Source: Pontibacter sp. HSC-36F09 (lineage in GTDB: Bacteria; Bacteroidota; Bacteroidia; Cytophagales; Hymenobacteraceae). Taken from it: a DNA stretch of 64,000 bases. Under the pieces are notes generated by a model. It ran no database searches. It worked only from the letters and a program-made list of their open reading frames with translations, and was not told the DNA's origin. Positions within the stretch are counted from its first letter, which is position 1. Each line of letters opens with the position of its first letter. This document shows, piece by piece, positions 36,045 through 44,794 of the stretch. The stretch covers positions 248,001 through 312,000 of the forward strand of contig NZ_JALKAA010000001.1 of the NCBI RefSeq assembly GCF_024171605.1. Direction: 5' to 3'. Made by a program: the position numbers and the translations under genes.

Positions 36045-38771
36045 TTATACGTTTGCGGGCACATTTACTCTCACAGGCAACACGAACGAAAACCGGGATC
36101 CTTTGCCCGGTTCGCTTTCCACCCAAATGCGCCCCTGGTGCGATTCAATTATCTTTTTGCAGATGGCCAGTCCCAGTCCGCTGCCCTCTGGTTTGCGGAT
36201 GTTCTGGTTCTGCGCCTGGTAAAACTTGTCGAAAATCTGTTTGTGAAACTCCGGGTCGATTCCCTTGCCGTTGTCCACCACATTCACCTTTATGTCGCCG
36301 TCGATGTAGTAACCCGACACGATGATGCGGCCATGCTCCGGGTTGCAGAACTTGACGGCATTGGAGACCAGGTTGACCAGTACCTGCATCAGGCGGTCTT
36401 TGTCGCCGCTGATGACCGGCAGGTTATGCTGCACATCCACCACCAAGTCGATGTTTTTTTCCTGCACCAATTGCCCGAGCGCCTCCACCGATTCACGCAC
36501 CACCTCTTCTATCTGTACCGGCGCCAGGTTAAGCTTTTGTTTACCTGACTCGAAGCGCTCCAAATCCAGCACATGTGTGATCAGTCGCGTCAATCGTTCG
36601 GACTCCTTCACAATGGTTTGTAGAAAATGCTCCTGGTCCTCGCGCTCCATTTCGGGGTTATCATACAGAATTTCAGAAAGCGCCCGTATGGAAGTCAGTG
36701 GGGTGCGGAGCTCATGCGTGACTGTTGATAAAAACTCGTCTTTGAGCTCATCAAGTTGCTTGAGTCGTTCGTTGGCGCTGCGGAGTTGCTCGGTGGCGCG
36801 GCGTAGCTCCAGGGATTTGCGGCGCAGTTCGTTGTTGATGGAAATCAGTTGCTGTGATTCTTTCAGGATGTTGAGCACCTCGTCGATACTGATTTTCTCT
36901 TCCTTCACTACCGACGCCACCATGATGCGGGCCGACGAAGACCCGATAACTCCCGATAAGACCTTCTCGGCATAAGTCACCAGTTTCGGGTCAGCCTTGC
37001 CGGTTTCGTCTTCCGGTTCGGGGTATTTGCGTTTGTAGGCTTTCATGGCGACTTCGGCTTTTTTCTCACCCAGGAAATTCACCAGCAAAGATTTGATGTC
37101 AGGTATGTACGCCGTGCCTTTCCAGACGATGGAGCTTTCGAACACGGTGGAGTACCTGAAGATGTCCACAAAAACCTCCGCCTGGTTGCGTTCCTGCGAT
37201 GTTTGCCTGCTCAAAAGCGACACGCCAATGTAGAGCCCTACATTCAGGAACATACTCCAGAACATAGCGTGCGAAATGTAATCCATGCCCTGCAGACCGA
37301 ACAACTCGAAGGGTTTAAGTAAGGCTATACCTAGCGGTCCATGCTCCAGAATAGAATCCGGCAGCATTCCCACCCCCACCATTGACGGCACCACCAAGGT
37401 ATAGAACCAGACTGCCGCACCGACCACTATACCTGCCAACGCCCCATTTTTGGTGCCTTCTTTCCAGAAAATGCCCCCGATAATGGCCGGTGCAAACTGT
37501 GCCACCGCCGCAAACGACACCAGCCCGACTTCCACGAGCGAGTAATGCTCCGCCACGCCTTTGTAGTACAGGTATGCGAGTAACAAAATCAACAGAATAC
37601 CCAGCCTGCGACTGAAAAGTAGGAGCTTCGTGAACTGATTCTGGTAGCGGTTTTTGATGGCAGGTATACCTACCAGTAGCGGCATCACCAGGTTGTTGCT
37701 GATCATCACGCTCAGGGCAATAGTTGCTACAATCACCATACTGGTGGCCGCCGAGTAGCCGCCCAGGTATACCAGCAGAGCAAGTATGGATTGGCCCTCG
37801 CTGAGAGGTATAGCCAACACAAACATATCGGCGTCTATATCTGCATTGCCGAACAGAATGTCACCGCCAAAGGCAATGGGCAGCACGAAAATATTGATAG
37901 CAAACAGGTATAGCGGAAAAAGCCACATGGCTTTGTTCAGGTGCTGTTCGTTCACGTTCTCGACCACCGCCACCTGAAACTGGCGCGGTAAAAACAGAAT
38001 CGCGAGCATCGACAGTACAACCATCCAGAACCACTGCGAAAAGCCGTTGTCACTATCGAAAGTCATCAGCCGCTCAAAATCGGGTAGTTGGGTGGCCTGT
38101 TGCATGATGTCGCCGAAGCCATTGAACACACCGTAGGTCACGAAAACACCCGCCACAATGAAAATCACCAGCTTGAAGAGCGACTCAAAAGCAATAGCTG
38201 TTACCATACCTTCGTGCCGCTCGGTGGCCTCCACGTGTCGCGTGCCATACACGATGGTAAACAAACCCAGGCCCAGCGAAATGTAGAAAGACGTATCACC
38301 GAACATCGGACTCCGGCCCACCTCGTTTGCACCGGTTAAGATGTCCAGGCTGCTGGCGATGGCCTTGAGTTGAATGGAGATGTAAGGTATAATTCCCAGC
38401 ACGCAAACAATGGTGGCGATGCTGCCAAGCGTAACATTCTTGCCATAGCGCGACGAGATGAAATCAGCGATGGTGGTAATGCGCTGCACCCTGCAGATGC
38501 GGATGATCTTGCGCAGGACCACCCACCAGAGCGGAGCCATCAGCGTCGGACCGATGTAGATAGCCAGGTAGCCCAAACCTGTGGTGGCGGCCCTTCCCAC
38601 CGAACCGTAATAGGTCCAGGCGGTGCAGTATACCGCTATTGAAAGCGCATAAATGTACGGATTGCCCACGAAGCTTCTGCCTGCAGCCGATCGCCTTTCT
38701 GCCCATGAAGCCAGCCCAAAGAGCAAAGCCAGGTAGAAAAACGACGCACCGATGACAAGCCAGTAGTTCAT
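36045..38771 (-). CDS. Na+/solute symporter fused to histidine kinase (CrbS/CbrA-like)
   Basis: 908 aa. Residues 1 to about 510 form about 13 membrane helices of the SLC5/SSS transporter fold (for example SNNLVMPLLVGIPAIKNR and FAAVAQFAPAIIGGIFWKEG). A linker leads to a coiled coil (about 620-680), a DHp domain with VTHELRTPLTSIRALSEI (His near 685) and an ATPase with NLVSNAVKF, VDNGKGIDPEF and GSGLGLAICKKI. Such fusions (CrbS, CbrA) sense or import a solute and signal. Beside acs genes, acetate is the likely cue. The PAS domain of some relatives is not evident. Confidence 0.93.
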   Translation of the reverse strand: MNYWLVIGASFFYLALLFGLASWAERRSAAGRSFVGNPYIYALSIAVYCTAWTYYGSVGRAATTGLGYLAIYIGPTLMAPLWWVVLRKIIRICRVQRITTIADFISSRYGKNVTLGSIATIVCVLGIIPYISIQLKAIASSLDILTGANEVGRSPMFGDTSFYISLGLGLFTIVYGTRHVEATERHEGMVTAIAFESLFKLVIFIVAGVFVTYGVFNGFGDIMQQATQLPDFERLMTFDSDNGFSQWFWMVVLSMLAILFLPRQFQVAVVENVNEQHLNKAMWLFPLYLFAINIFVLPIAFGGDILFGNADIDADMFVLAIPLSEGQSILALLVYLGGYSAATSMVIVATIALSVMISNNLVMPLLVGIPAIKNRYQNQFTKLLLFSRRLGILLILLLAYLYYKGVAEHYSLVEVGLVSFAAVAQFAPAIIGGIFWKEGTKNGALAGIVVGAAVWFYTLVVPSMVGVGMLPDSILEHGPLGIALLKPFELFGLQGMDYISHAMFWSMFLNVGLYIGVSLLSRQTSQERNQAEVFVDIFRYSTVFESSIVWKGTAYIPDIKSLLVNFLGEKKAEVAMKAYKRKYPEPEDETGKADPKLVTYAEKVLSGVIGSSSARIMVASVVKEEKISIDEVLNILKESQQLISINNELRRKSLELRRATEQLRSANERLKQLDELKDEFLSTVTHELRTPLTSIRALSEILYDNPEMEREDQEHFLQTIVKESERLTRLITHVLDLERFESGKQKLNLAPVQIEEVVRESVEALGQLVQEKNIDLVVDVQHNLPVISGDKDRLMQVLVNLVSNAVKFCNPEHGRIIVSGYYIDGDIKVNVVDNGKGIDPEFHKQIFDKFYQAQNQNIRKPEGSGLGLAICKKIIESHQGRIWVESEPGKGSRFSFVLPVRVNVPANV

Positions 38772-38774
38772 GCT

Positions 38775-38987
38775 TTATTTCTTCTGTTTTCTGGGATCCT
38801 GATGATTAATGTAAAAACCGATCACGCCAATGCACAGGAGCCACACCACCATAATGTACAGGTATAGCACCGGCACACCGCCCACCGTACCACCCGAATT
38901 GAAAATCGAGAGCAACGGAAAATTCAACAGCACCACGAAAAGGGCGCTGATGAAAAAGAGTCGTCTGCCTTTGGAGCGGTCACGCAT
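38775..38987 (-). CDS. Small two-helix membrane protein beside the symporter-kinase
   Basis: 70 aa. A basic N-terminus (MRDRSKGRR), then two hydrophobic segments at about 10-27 and 40-60, and a charged tail (HQDPRKQKK). No family name is certain; it resembles the short DUF-type subunits coded beside SSS transporters. It ends 3 nt before the symporter-kinase start, so translation is probably coupled. A stabilising subunit role is inferred from position. Confidence 0.75.
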   Translation of the reverse strand: MRDRSKGRRLFFISALFVVLLNFPLLSIFNSGGTVGGVPVLYLYIMVVWLLCIGVIGFYINHQDPRKQKK

Positions 38988-39001
38988 GGGAGTTTGTGAT
39001 T

Positions 39002-39033
39002 GAGTGAATGAGTGAATGAGTGAATGAGTGAAT
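39002..39033. repeat. Octamer tandem repeat GAGTGAAT x4
   Basis: Four perfect copies of GAGTGAAT at 39002-39033, followed by the degenerate GCGTGATT. It lies just upstream of the 70-aa gene (leftward) and may vary in copy number. A separate phrase, AACAATTTAACCA at 39103-39115, recurs at 43137-43149. Confidence 0.8.
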
Positions 39034-39141
39034 GCGTGATTTAGCGATTTAGTGAAACTGCCGAATGGCTGACCGATGGTAAAGCCACCGAATCAACCAT
39101 CCAACAATTTAACCATTTAGCCATCAACAATCAATTAAACA

Positions 39142-40830
39142 TTAATGCGCCACGGCCTCTCCGGCGCCTCTCGGGATGCGGATATCCTCTACCAAATCCT
39201 GAATATGGGCTGGCGGGGCTGGCGTGAAACGGGACACCACGAAGGACACGATAAAGTTGATAAGCATACCTACAGTCCCGATACCTTCCGGTGAAATTTC
39301 CATGAACCAGTTCTCAGGCAGGTTGGCGGCTGGGTTGATGAACTTGAAGTAAGAAATGTATGCAATCGTGAACACCAGACCCGAAACCATACCCCAAATC
39401 GCGCCTTGCTTGTTCATGCGTTTCGAGAAGATGCCCATGATGATAATGGGGAAGAACGATGCTGCAGCCAGACCAAAGGCAAAAGCCACTACCTCCGCCA
39501 CAAAGCCCGGCGGATTGATACCGAAGTAGCCTGCCACAACTACAGCCGCCGCCGCCGCTAGACGCGCTGCAATCAGTTCGTGTTTTTCGGATATACCTGG
39601 CATCACGGATTTTTTCAGCAGGTCATGCGAGATAGAAGTGGAGATCACCAATAACAGACCAGCCGCTGTAGACAGGGCCGCAGCTAAGCCACCTGCCGCT
39701 ACCAGGGCAATCACCCAGTTAGGCAGCTGCGCAATTTCCGGGTTGGCCAACACCATGATGTCTTTGTCGATTTTGAGCTCGTTCACAGCCGGGTCCTTCA
39801 CATACTGAATGCGACCATCTCCGTTCTTGTCATCCACCCCAATCAGACCTGTTTTTTCCCAGTTACTTACCCACTGTGGCATCGCAGTAATCTCCTGGTT
39901 GCTGGTAGTTTGTAGCATGTTGTACATCCCGAAAGCACCTACTGCCGGAGCAGCTGTGTAGAGTATGGCAATAAACACCAGCGCATAACCTGCAGACTTA
40001 CGGGCGTCTTTTACTTTTGGCACCGTGAAGAAGCGCACGATAACGTGTGGCAAACCCGCCGTACCTACCATCAGGGCAGCTGTAATGAAGAACACGTCAA
40101 TCGTAGCTTTGCTGCCGTCGGTATAGGCTGTGAAACCAAGCTCCGGAAGCAAACCATCGAGTTTATCTAACAGGTATGTACCGTCAGCCAGCGTGCCACC
40201 CATCCCCAGCTGTGGAATCGGGTTGCCTGTGAGCATCATCGAGATAAAAATAGCGGGCACCATGTACGCGAAAATCAGCACGCAGTATTGCGCCACCTGG
40301 GTATAGGTAATGCCTTTCATGCCGCCCAGCACAGCGTAGAAAAGCACGATGATCATACCGATAACCACACCAGTCTCAATCTGCACTTCCAGGAAGCGGG
40401 AGAACACGATACCTACGCCGCGCATCTGGCCGGCTACATAGGTAAATGAGATGAAAATAGCACAGACTACCGCCACCAGTCGGGCAGTTTTGGAGTAGTA
40501 GCGGTCGCCCACAAAATCAGGAACCGTAAACTTGCCGAACTTGCGCAGGTAAGGCGCGAGCAAGAGTGCTAAAAGCACGTAGCCGCCGGTCCAGCCCATC
40601 AGGTATACCGAGCCGTCGTAGCCCATAAACGAGATGAGGCCGGCCATGGAGATGAACGAGGCAGCCGACATCCAGTCAGCGGCCGTAGCCATTCCGTTGG
40701 CCAGTGGGGAAACGCCGCCGCCTGCCACGTAAAACTCTTTGGTAGAGCCCGCCCGCGACCAGATAGCAATGCCGATGTAGAGGGCGAATGTGATGCCCAC
40801 GATGATGTATGTCCAGGTTAAGATTTCCAT
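39142..40830 (-). CDS. Na+/acetate-type solute symporter (VC_2705 / ActP family)
   Basis: 562 aa SSS transporter with about 13 helices; no kinase. It shows ATAADWMSAASFISMAGLISFMGYDG near residue 48, the sodium-site helices, and GTAGLPHVIVRFFTVPKVKDARKS near residue 257, characteristic of ActP-like carriers. The DUF4212 gene 26 nt upstream is the standard small partner of the VC_2705 subgroup. It imports acetate or a similar short carboxylate. The carrier sits in a porin-DUF4212-symporter run feeding the downstream acyl-CoA synthetases. Confidence 0.93.
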   Translation of the reverse strand: MEILTWTYIIVGITFALYIGIAIWSRAGSTKEFYVAGGGVSPLANGMATAADWMSAASFISMAGLISFMGYDGSVYLMGWTGGYVLLALLLAPYLRKFGKFTVPDFVGDRYYSKTARLVAVVCAIFISFTYVAGQMRGVGIVFSRFLEVQIETGVVIGMIIVLFYAVLGGMKGITYTQVAQYCVLIFAYMVPAIFISMMLTGNPIPQLGMGGTLADGTYLLDKLDGLLPELGFTAYTDGSKATIDVFFITAALMVGTAGLPHVIVRFFTVPKVKDARKSAGYALVFIAILYTAAPAVGAFGMYNMLQTTSNQEITAMPQWVSNWEKTGLIGVDDKNGDGRIQYVKDPAVNELKIDKDIMVLANPEIAQLPNWVIALVAAGGLAAALSTAAGLLLVISTSISHDLLKKSVMPGISEKHELIAARLAAAAAVVVAGYFGINPPGFVAEVVAFAFGLAAASFFPIIIMGIFSKRMNKQGAIWGMVSGLVFTIAYISYFKFINPAANLPENWFMEISPEGIGTVGMLINFIVSFVVSRFTPAPPAHIQDLVEDIRIPRGAGEAVAH

Positions 40831-40856
40831 TGTCTTAAGGTTTTTGTGGTGGGAGA

Positions 40857-41120
40857 TTAATCTTCGTGCACGTCAAATTCGCGGTCGAGCTTGTTCATCA
40901 GCCATACATAGATGAAGATGATCAGCACAAACACATAGATGGAGCCCTGTTGCGCAAACCAGAAACCCAGCTTAAAACCGCCCAGCCGGAACTGGTTGAG
41001 TTCGTCGACGAGCAAAATGCCGAAGACATAGGACACGGCGAACCAAAGGCCCAATAGTGTCAGGAGGATGCGCACGTTGCGTTGCCAGTACTCCTGCATT
41101 CTGTTCTTGTTATTTTCCAT
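40857..41120 (-). CDS. DUF4212 small subunit of a Na+/solute symporter
   Basis: 87 aa with two membrane helices (about 16-37 and 55-76). Typical features include the N-terminal YWQRNVRILLTLLGLWFAVSY, the FKLGFWFAQQGSI segment and the charged end MNKLDREFDVHED. This is the DUF4212 family, always found immediately before VC_2705-type symporters. Function unknown; presumed assembly or stability partner. It lies 26 nt before the symporter. Confidence 0.92.
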   Translation of the reverse strand: MENNKNRMQEYWQRNVRILLTLLGLWFAVSYVFGILLVDELNQFRLGGFKLGFWFAQQGSIYVFVLIIFIYVWLMNKLDREFDVHED

Positions 41121-41149
41121 GGGTATAGCGATTTGTTTTTAAGGTTCTG

Positions 41150-42490
41150 TTACAAGTAAATCATGGCCTGCAGGGTGATCTCCGGGCGGTACTTCAGGTT
41201 ATCCGGATTCGTGAAATCAGGTCGGTTGCGGTAGTTGAGCGTGAGTTTGGAGTGGTGGCCTTCAAGTAAGAGGTTAGCACCCAGGTCGAGCATTTTCACA
41301 GGCACTTTTTCGCCGCCGCTGTTCTGCACGCCATCCAGATTGCCATAGCTATAGGCGGCGTATGGCTGAAGTCTGGCCTTCTCGGTGATCAGGTCTTTTG
41401 GCAGCAAGTAACCCACTTGACCGTACAAAATATCGCCTGTTCCGATGGTCGGGAAGGCATTGCCTCGGAGTCCGCCTCCGCCCTGCGCCGGGTTCATGAT
41501 CCCGATGTTGCGCACATTGTCTCTCCCGAAGTCATAGTTATAGTAAGCGCCATAGGCTGTGAGGGCCGTGTTGGCTTCGGTATTGAGCGGCAGGTCCAGG
41601 AAGGCGTCCACACCAAACAGGCTGATGTTTTCTTTCACGGTCTGTATACCTGCCACGGTATTTTCTTCGCGCCACATGCCATCTTTATTGTGCATAAAAC
41701 CTGCACCTATGTTGAACACCCGTCGCGTACCCAGATAAGTGCCCACCATAAAGGGCAGTAGGTTTGATTCCTGGTCCCAGAACTGCCAGTTGAAATAGCC
41801 CTGGTATACCTTATTGTTGTTCCGTGGATTGTAGTTGGCGTTTGGACCGATCGCCTCTGCCGTGTTTGTCAGGAAGGGATCATTTACGGCCACACGATAA
41901 TCAAGCTTTGCGAGTTTACCTTTGGCGTACACGCCCAGCATACGGCCGAACTGGTCGGCTGCATCGATGGTGGCCCAGTTGAAGATGGGTGCGTCGATGG
42001 TCATGAGGTTAAGCGTACTGGCATTGGTCATGCGCGAAACACCGTTCCAGTAATGCAGGCCCGCTCCTATTGACAGCTCCTTGTCGAACACCTTATACTC
42101 CGTCCAGGCATCGTGAATAAAGATTTGCGGCTTCTTGCCATCCAGTGCCGGGTTTGCACCGCCACTCACGGCATTCTGGTTGTTTACCCCAAAGTGCAGG
42201 AGTACCAAAAAGCGGGGTGAGATCTGAGAATAGGTCAGAAAGCGGGAACGGCGCAAACCAAAATCGAGCGTATTATCGACCGGCTCCCCGTTACGGATCG
42301 TACCCGAATTATGCTCGTTATACCTGACCCATACCTGGTGCCAGGTGATAAAGCGGATATACTTACTGCCGTCTTCGTTGAGGGGCAGCTTTATACCTGC
42401 CCCGTACTCCGTAGAGCCTTGAGCAGACGCACTCTTTCCTGCGCAGCAAAGCACCAGCCCTGCCACTACAATTAGTAACAATTTCTTCAT
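41150..42490 (-). CDS. Outer-membrane beta-barrel porin
   Basis: 446 aa. Signal peptide ending SASAQ near residue 24, then alternating aromatic/polar beta strands throughout (FLVLLHFGVNN, FDLGLRRSRFL-type strands, YRVAVNDP) and a final strand LQAMIYL. The pattern is that of a porin-type barrel (phosphate-porin-like in Bacteroidota annotation), with no plug or TonB box. It is the first gene of the leftward acetate locus, 29 nt before DUF4212, so it may let the carboxylate across the outer membrane; the specificity is inferred from context. Confidence 0.85.
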   Translation of the reverse strand: MKKLLLIVVAGLVLCCAGKSASAQGSTEYGAGIKLPLNEDGSKYIRFITWHQVWVRYNEHNSGTIRNGEPVDNTLDFGLRRSRFLTYSQISPRFLVLLHFGVNNQNAVSGGANPALDGKKPQIFIHDAWTEYKVFDKELSIGAGLHYWNGVSRMTNASTLNLMTIDAPIFNWATIDAADQFGRMLGVYAKGKLAKLDYRVAVNDPFLTNTAEAIGPNANYNPRNNNKVYQGYFNWQFWDQESNLLPFMVGTYLGTRRVFNIGAGFMHNKDGMWREENTVAGIQTVKENISLFGVDAFLDLPLNTEANTALTAYGAYYNYDFGRDNVRNIGIMNPAQGGGGLRGNAFPTIGTGDILYGQVGYLLPKDLITEKARLQPYAAYSYGNLDGVQNSGGEKVPVKMLDLGANLLLEGHHSKLTLNYRNRPDFTNPDNLKYRPEITLQAMIYL

Positions 42491-43168
42491 TTGGAATACT
42501 AAATGTTAAGGTGAAGAGAGGTCAGCTGTTTCCCCGAATTCTTTATCTATTTTAAGGAAGATTTATGAAAAAGGGTAAAGGGGTGTATATATTTGGTAAG
42601 TTGGTATACATGAGGGAAAAAATGTGGTTTTTTGTGGATTTTCGGGGTTGGTTATACCATAAAATTTGGTGGCACTGCCAGTTTAATGAGGTGGTAACTG
42701 GTAGTTGATTAGAAACAGTTTGTAACTGAGGTAGCGGTGGCTTTTGCAGGTATAGCAAAGAGTATTGCTTAGTAGCCTCGCCTGTGCGGCGGGCACTGAC
42801 TTTTTTCCTTGATGAAAAAAGTAAGCAAAAAAATCAAGACCCTCCAAACTCGCTGAACGCTCGAACAGTGGAGTGTCGAAAGGTGCACTTGGCACCATTG
42901 TCTGCTGCGTTGCTTCAGTGCAAGTAAGTCTTGCCATACCTGCCAGTAGACTGTGCTACGAGGATTATACCTGACTATACTGATGGCGGAAAGTCCCCCT
43001 TTGAAGGGGGCAGGGGGATGTTAATCATGCACAAGCTGCCAATTAAAACTCCCGAACACCCTCGGAAAGAGTCACTTAATAGCTCTACACTCGCAGGACA
43101 CGAGCAAGGGTGGTGACAGCTACCACACCAGGAAAAACAATTTAACCATCATCAATTTAGCAATTCAC
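42491..43168. other. Intergenic region carrying dispersed repeat copy B
   Basis: 678 bp upstream of the porin. The repeat lies at 42747-43024; the stretch next to the porin (42491-42700) is AT-rich and must contain its promoter. The open frames here run through the repeat and are not treated as genes. Confidence 0.65.
42747..43024 (-). repeat. Dispersed repeat, copy B (inverted)
   Basis: Reverse complement of copy A at 31246-31535. Core blocks at 42799-42880 are nearly identical to the copy-A core. The element lies upstream of the porin gene. Both ends carry or abut GGTATA words. The two copies bracket the acetate locus, 11.2 kb apart. Confidence 0.8.
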
Positions 43169-43588
43169 TTAATCCTTAAACCGCTTCCATTTGATCATCA
43201 TGTACTTGTCGCCGAGTTCGGTGATCATCATGCCGGCCCCTTTTAGGTTGGCATTGTTTTTCATGTGCTCCACCAGTTCGGTGTGATTCAGAATTTTATA
43301 TGTCGGGTGATACTCGGTTTGCTCTGGCGCCTTTATTTTATACTTGCGCACCCAGTTCATGATGGAAACGTGGCTCACACCCAGAATCCGCTCGATCTCG
43401 CGGTAGCTGATGCCTTCGATGTAGAGTTGTAGGGCTTTGGTCACATAATAGCTGTCAATCCCTTTCCCGAGCTTGTTTACCGTGAAGTAGTAACTGCATT
43501 TTTTACAGCGATAACGCTGCCTATCGTTGATGATGCCGCTTTTCACGACTTCCATAGCACTGCAGCGCGGACAGATGGGATGCTTCAT
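43169..43588 (-). CDS. Zinc-ribbon/HTH protein resembling the InsA part of IS1
   Basis: 139 aa. An N-terminal zinc ribbon (CPRC...CKKC, about residues 5-34) is followed by an HTH (YVTKALQLYIEGISYREIERILGVSHVSIMNWVRKY, about 48-83). This matches the DNA-binding InsA part of IS1-type transposases. There is no DDE catalytic domain and no terminal inverted repeats nearby. The C-terminal 50 residues (to WKRFKD) are extra. The ATG at 43588 is chosen over an earlier one because MKHPICPRC is the usual start. It may be a domesticated transposon DNA-binding protein acting as a regulator of the adjacent acetate genes. Confidence 0.75.
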   Translation of the reverse strand: MKHPICPRCSAMEVVKSGIINDRQRYRCKKCSYYFTVNKLGKGIDSYYVTKALQLYIEGISYREIERILGVSHVSIMNWVRKYKIKAPEQTEYHPTYKILNHTELVEHMKNNANLKGAGMMITELGDKYMMIKWKRFKD

Positions 43589-43739
43589 AACATACTGAGG
43601 TATAGTAGTTTTAAATATCAGGTATACCAATTTAGCATAACTATATTAATTTAGCAAATTATGCACAAAGTATATATTTTTAATAATCAAGCGGTTAGGG
43701 TAATTGGTAGGTTAGGGATTTCTATACCTATGAGGAGTT

Positions 43740-43765
43740 GCCCCAGGTATAGCTATACCTGGGGC
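43740..43765. repeat. 26-bp perfect palindrome made of two GGTATA words
   Basis: Arms 43740-43752 and 43753-43765 (GCCCCAGGTATAG and its exact complement, no loop). It is followed by A-run 43766-43771. This places two head-to-head copies of the motif in a perfect dyad in an intergenic space. Confidence 0.85.
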
Positions 43766-43773
43766 AAAAAACA

Positions 43774-43802
43774 AAGCGCCCTTCTGATTAAGAAGAACGC
43801 TT
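43774..43802 (-). terminator. Terminator of the SDR gene
   Basis: Stem AAGCG/CGCTT and CTTCT/AGAAG with a 2x2 internal loop, followed leftward by the T-rich complement of 43766-43773. It lies 50 nt past the SDR stop. Confidence 0.65.
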
Positions 43803-43851
43803 CGCTGTTATGGATTTAATTCAATATTTGTACTGCAAGTGCCGGTTATAC

Positions 43852-44580
43852 CTACATATCCCTCACCGATACCAGAACTTCCTTAAAATCGTCGGTATTA
43901 TTCAGGAACCAAACAATTTTACAGCCCACTTCTTCGGGTGAGGCTAGTTCGCCCTGTTCTTTATAATCTCTGAACCGCTGCACATTGCTGAACTTCTCCA
44001 CATCACTTTCCCGAATGTGCTCCTGCATAGCGGTATCCACCACACCCGGCGACAAGGAGAATACCTTAACTCCGGAGCCGCGCACGGTCTGCTCCTGCTG
44101 TACTGTTTGCGACATCATATCAATCGCTGCCTTGGAAGCACAGTAACTGGCCCAACCATCTATCGGGTATTTCCCTGCTCCTGAGCTAACGTTCACAATC
44201 ACTTTGGGCACTTGCAACGGCTGGTATACCTGCAGAAAATTGTTCATCAGCATGGCGGGCACAATCACGTTCACGTCAAACACAAACTCAAAACGTTCAT
44301 TCGGCATACCTTCTCCTACATAACCAATATCGCCCAACACGCCGGCATTGTTAATCAGCACAAGCTTTTCGGCGTCACTGTAAGGAATAAACACCTTGTG
44401 CAGGTTATGCTCCACGGCAGGTATATCCGAAAAATCGAGGGGTTGGTGGCGGTAGTTTTTGTGCTGTATGGTGCTGTTACGACACACGCCAATCACAACG
44501 TTGTTCTCGTCCTGAAGCAATTCCTCCGCAATGGCTTTGCCTATACCTTTGCTCGTTCCGGTGATGAAGTAGTAGTTCAT
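43852..44580 (-). CDS. Short-chain dehydrogenase/reductase
   Basis: 242 aa classical SDR. Nucleotide site TGTSKGIGKAIA near residue 8, NNAG near residue 77, catalytic Ser in NVSSGAGKYP near 132 and YCASK (Tyr and Lys) near 146. It resembles sepiapterin reductase/benzil reductase-like proteins, including the VDTAMQEHIR loop. NADPH preference and substrate are unknown. It is transcribed leftward and separated from hslU by a terminator and a dispersed repeat. Confidence 0.88.
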   Translation of the reverse strand: MNYYFITGTSKGIGKAIAEELLQDENNVVIGVCRNSTIQHKNYRHQPLDFSDIPAVEHNLHKVFIPYSDAEKLVLINNAGVLGDIGYVGEGMPNERFEFVFDVNVIVPAMLMNNFLQVYQPLQVPKVIVNVSSGAGKYPIDGWASYCASKAAIDMMSQTVQQEQTVRGSGVKVFSLSPGVVDTAMQEHIRESDVEKFSNVQRFRDYKEQGELASPEEVGCKIVWFLNNTDDFKEVLVSVRDM

Positions 44581-44675
44581 GAAAGTTTTGGAGTTATGAG
44601 TTCTTCTCTTAAAGTACGAATGGGATTCAAGATTTGGTTATACCTATACCTGTTGACAGAGGTTTTCACAACCCA

Positions 44676-44715
44676 AAAAGCTGGTGCTTCTGCCTTCACA
44701 GAAACACCAGCTTTT
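44676..44715. terminator. Hairpin between the SDR gene and hslU
   Basis: Arms 44676-44686 and 44705-44715 (AAAAGCTGGTG and complement), with an additional TTCTG/CAGAA pair inside. Flanked by A and T runs on either side. It lies upstream of the SDR and downstream of hslU on the leftward strand, so it probably terminates hslU. Confidence 0.7.
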
Positions 44716-44794
44716 CTTTGCACAAGTCACAGACCCGCATTTATATATCAGCCACGGGTTTAGTGCTTACGCCTTTACTGCAAGGACCGGTCAA

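Noticed and set aside
43169..43588. Insertion sequence of the IS1 type
   Set aside because: No second (catalytic) ORF, no terminal inverted repeats and no target duplication are seen.
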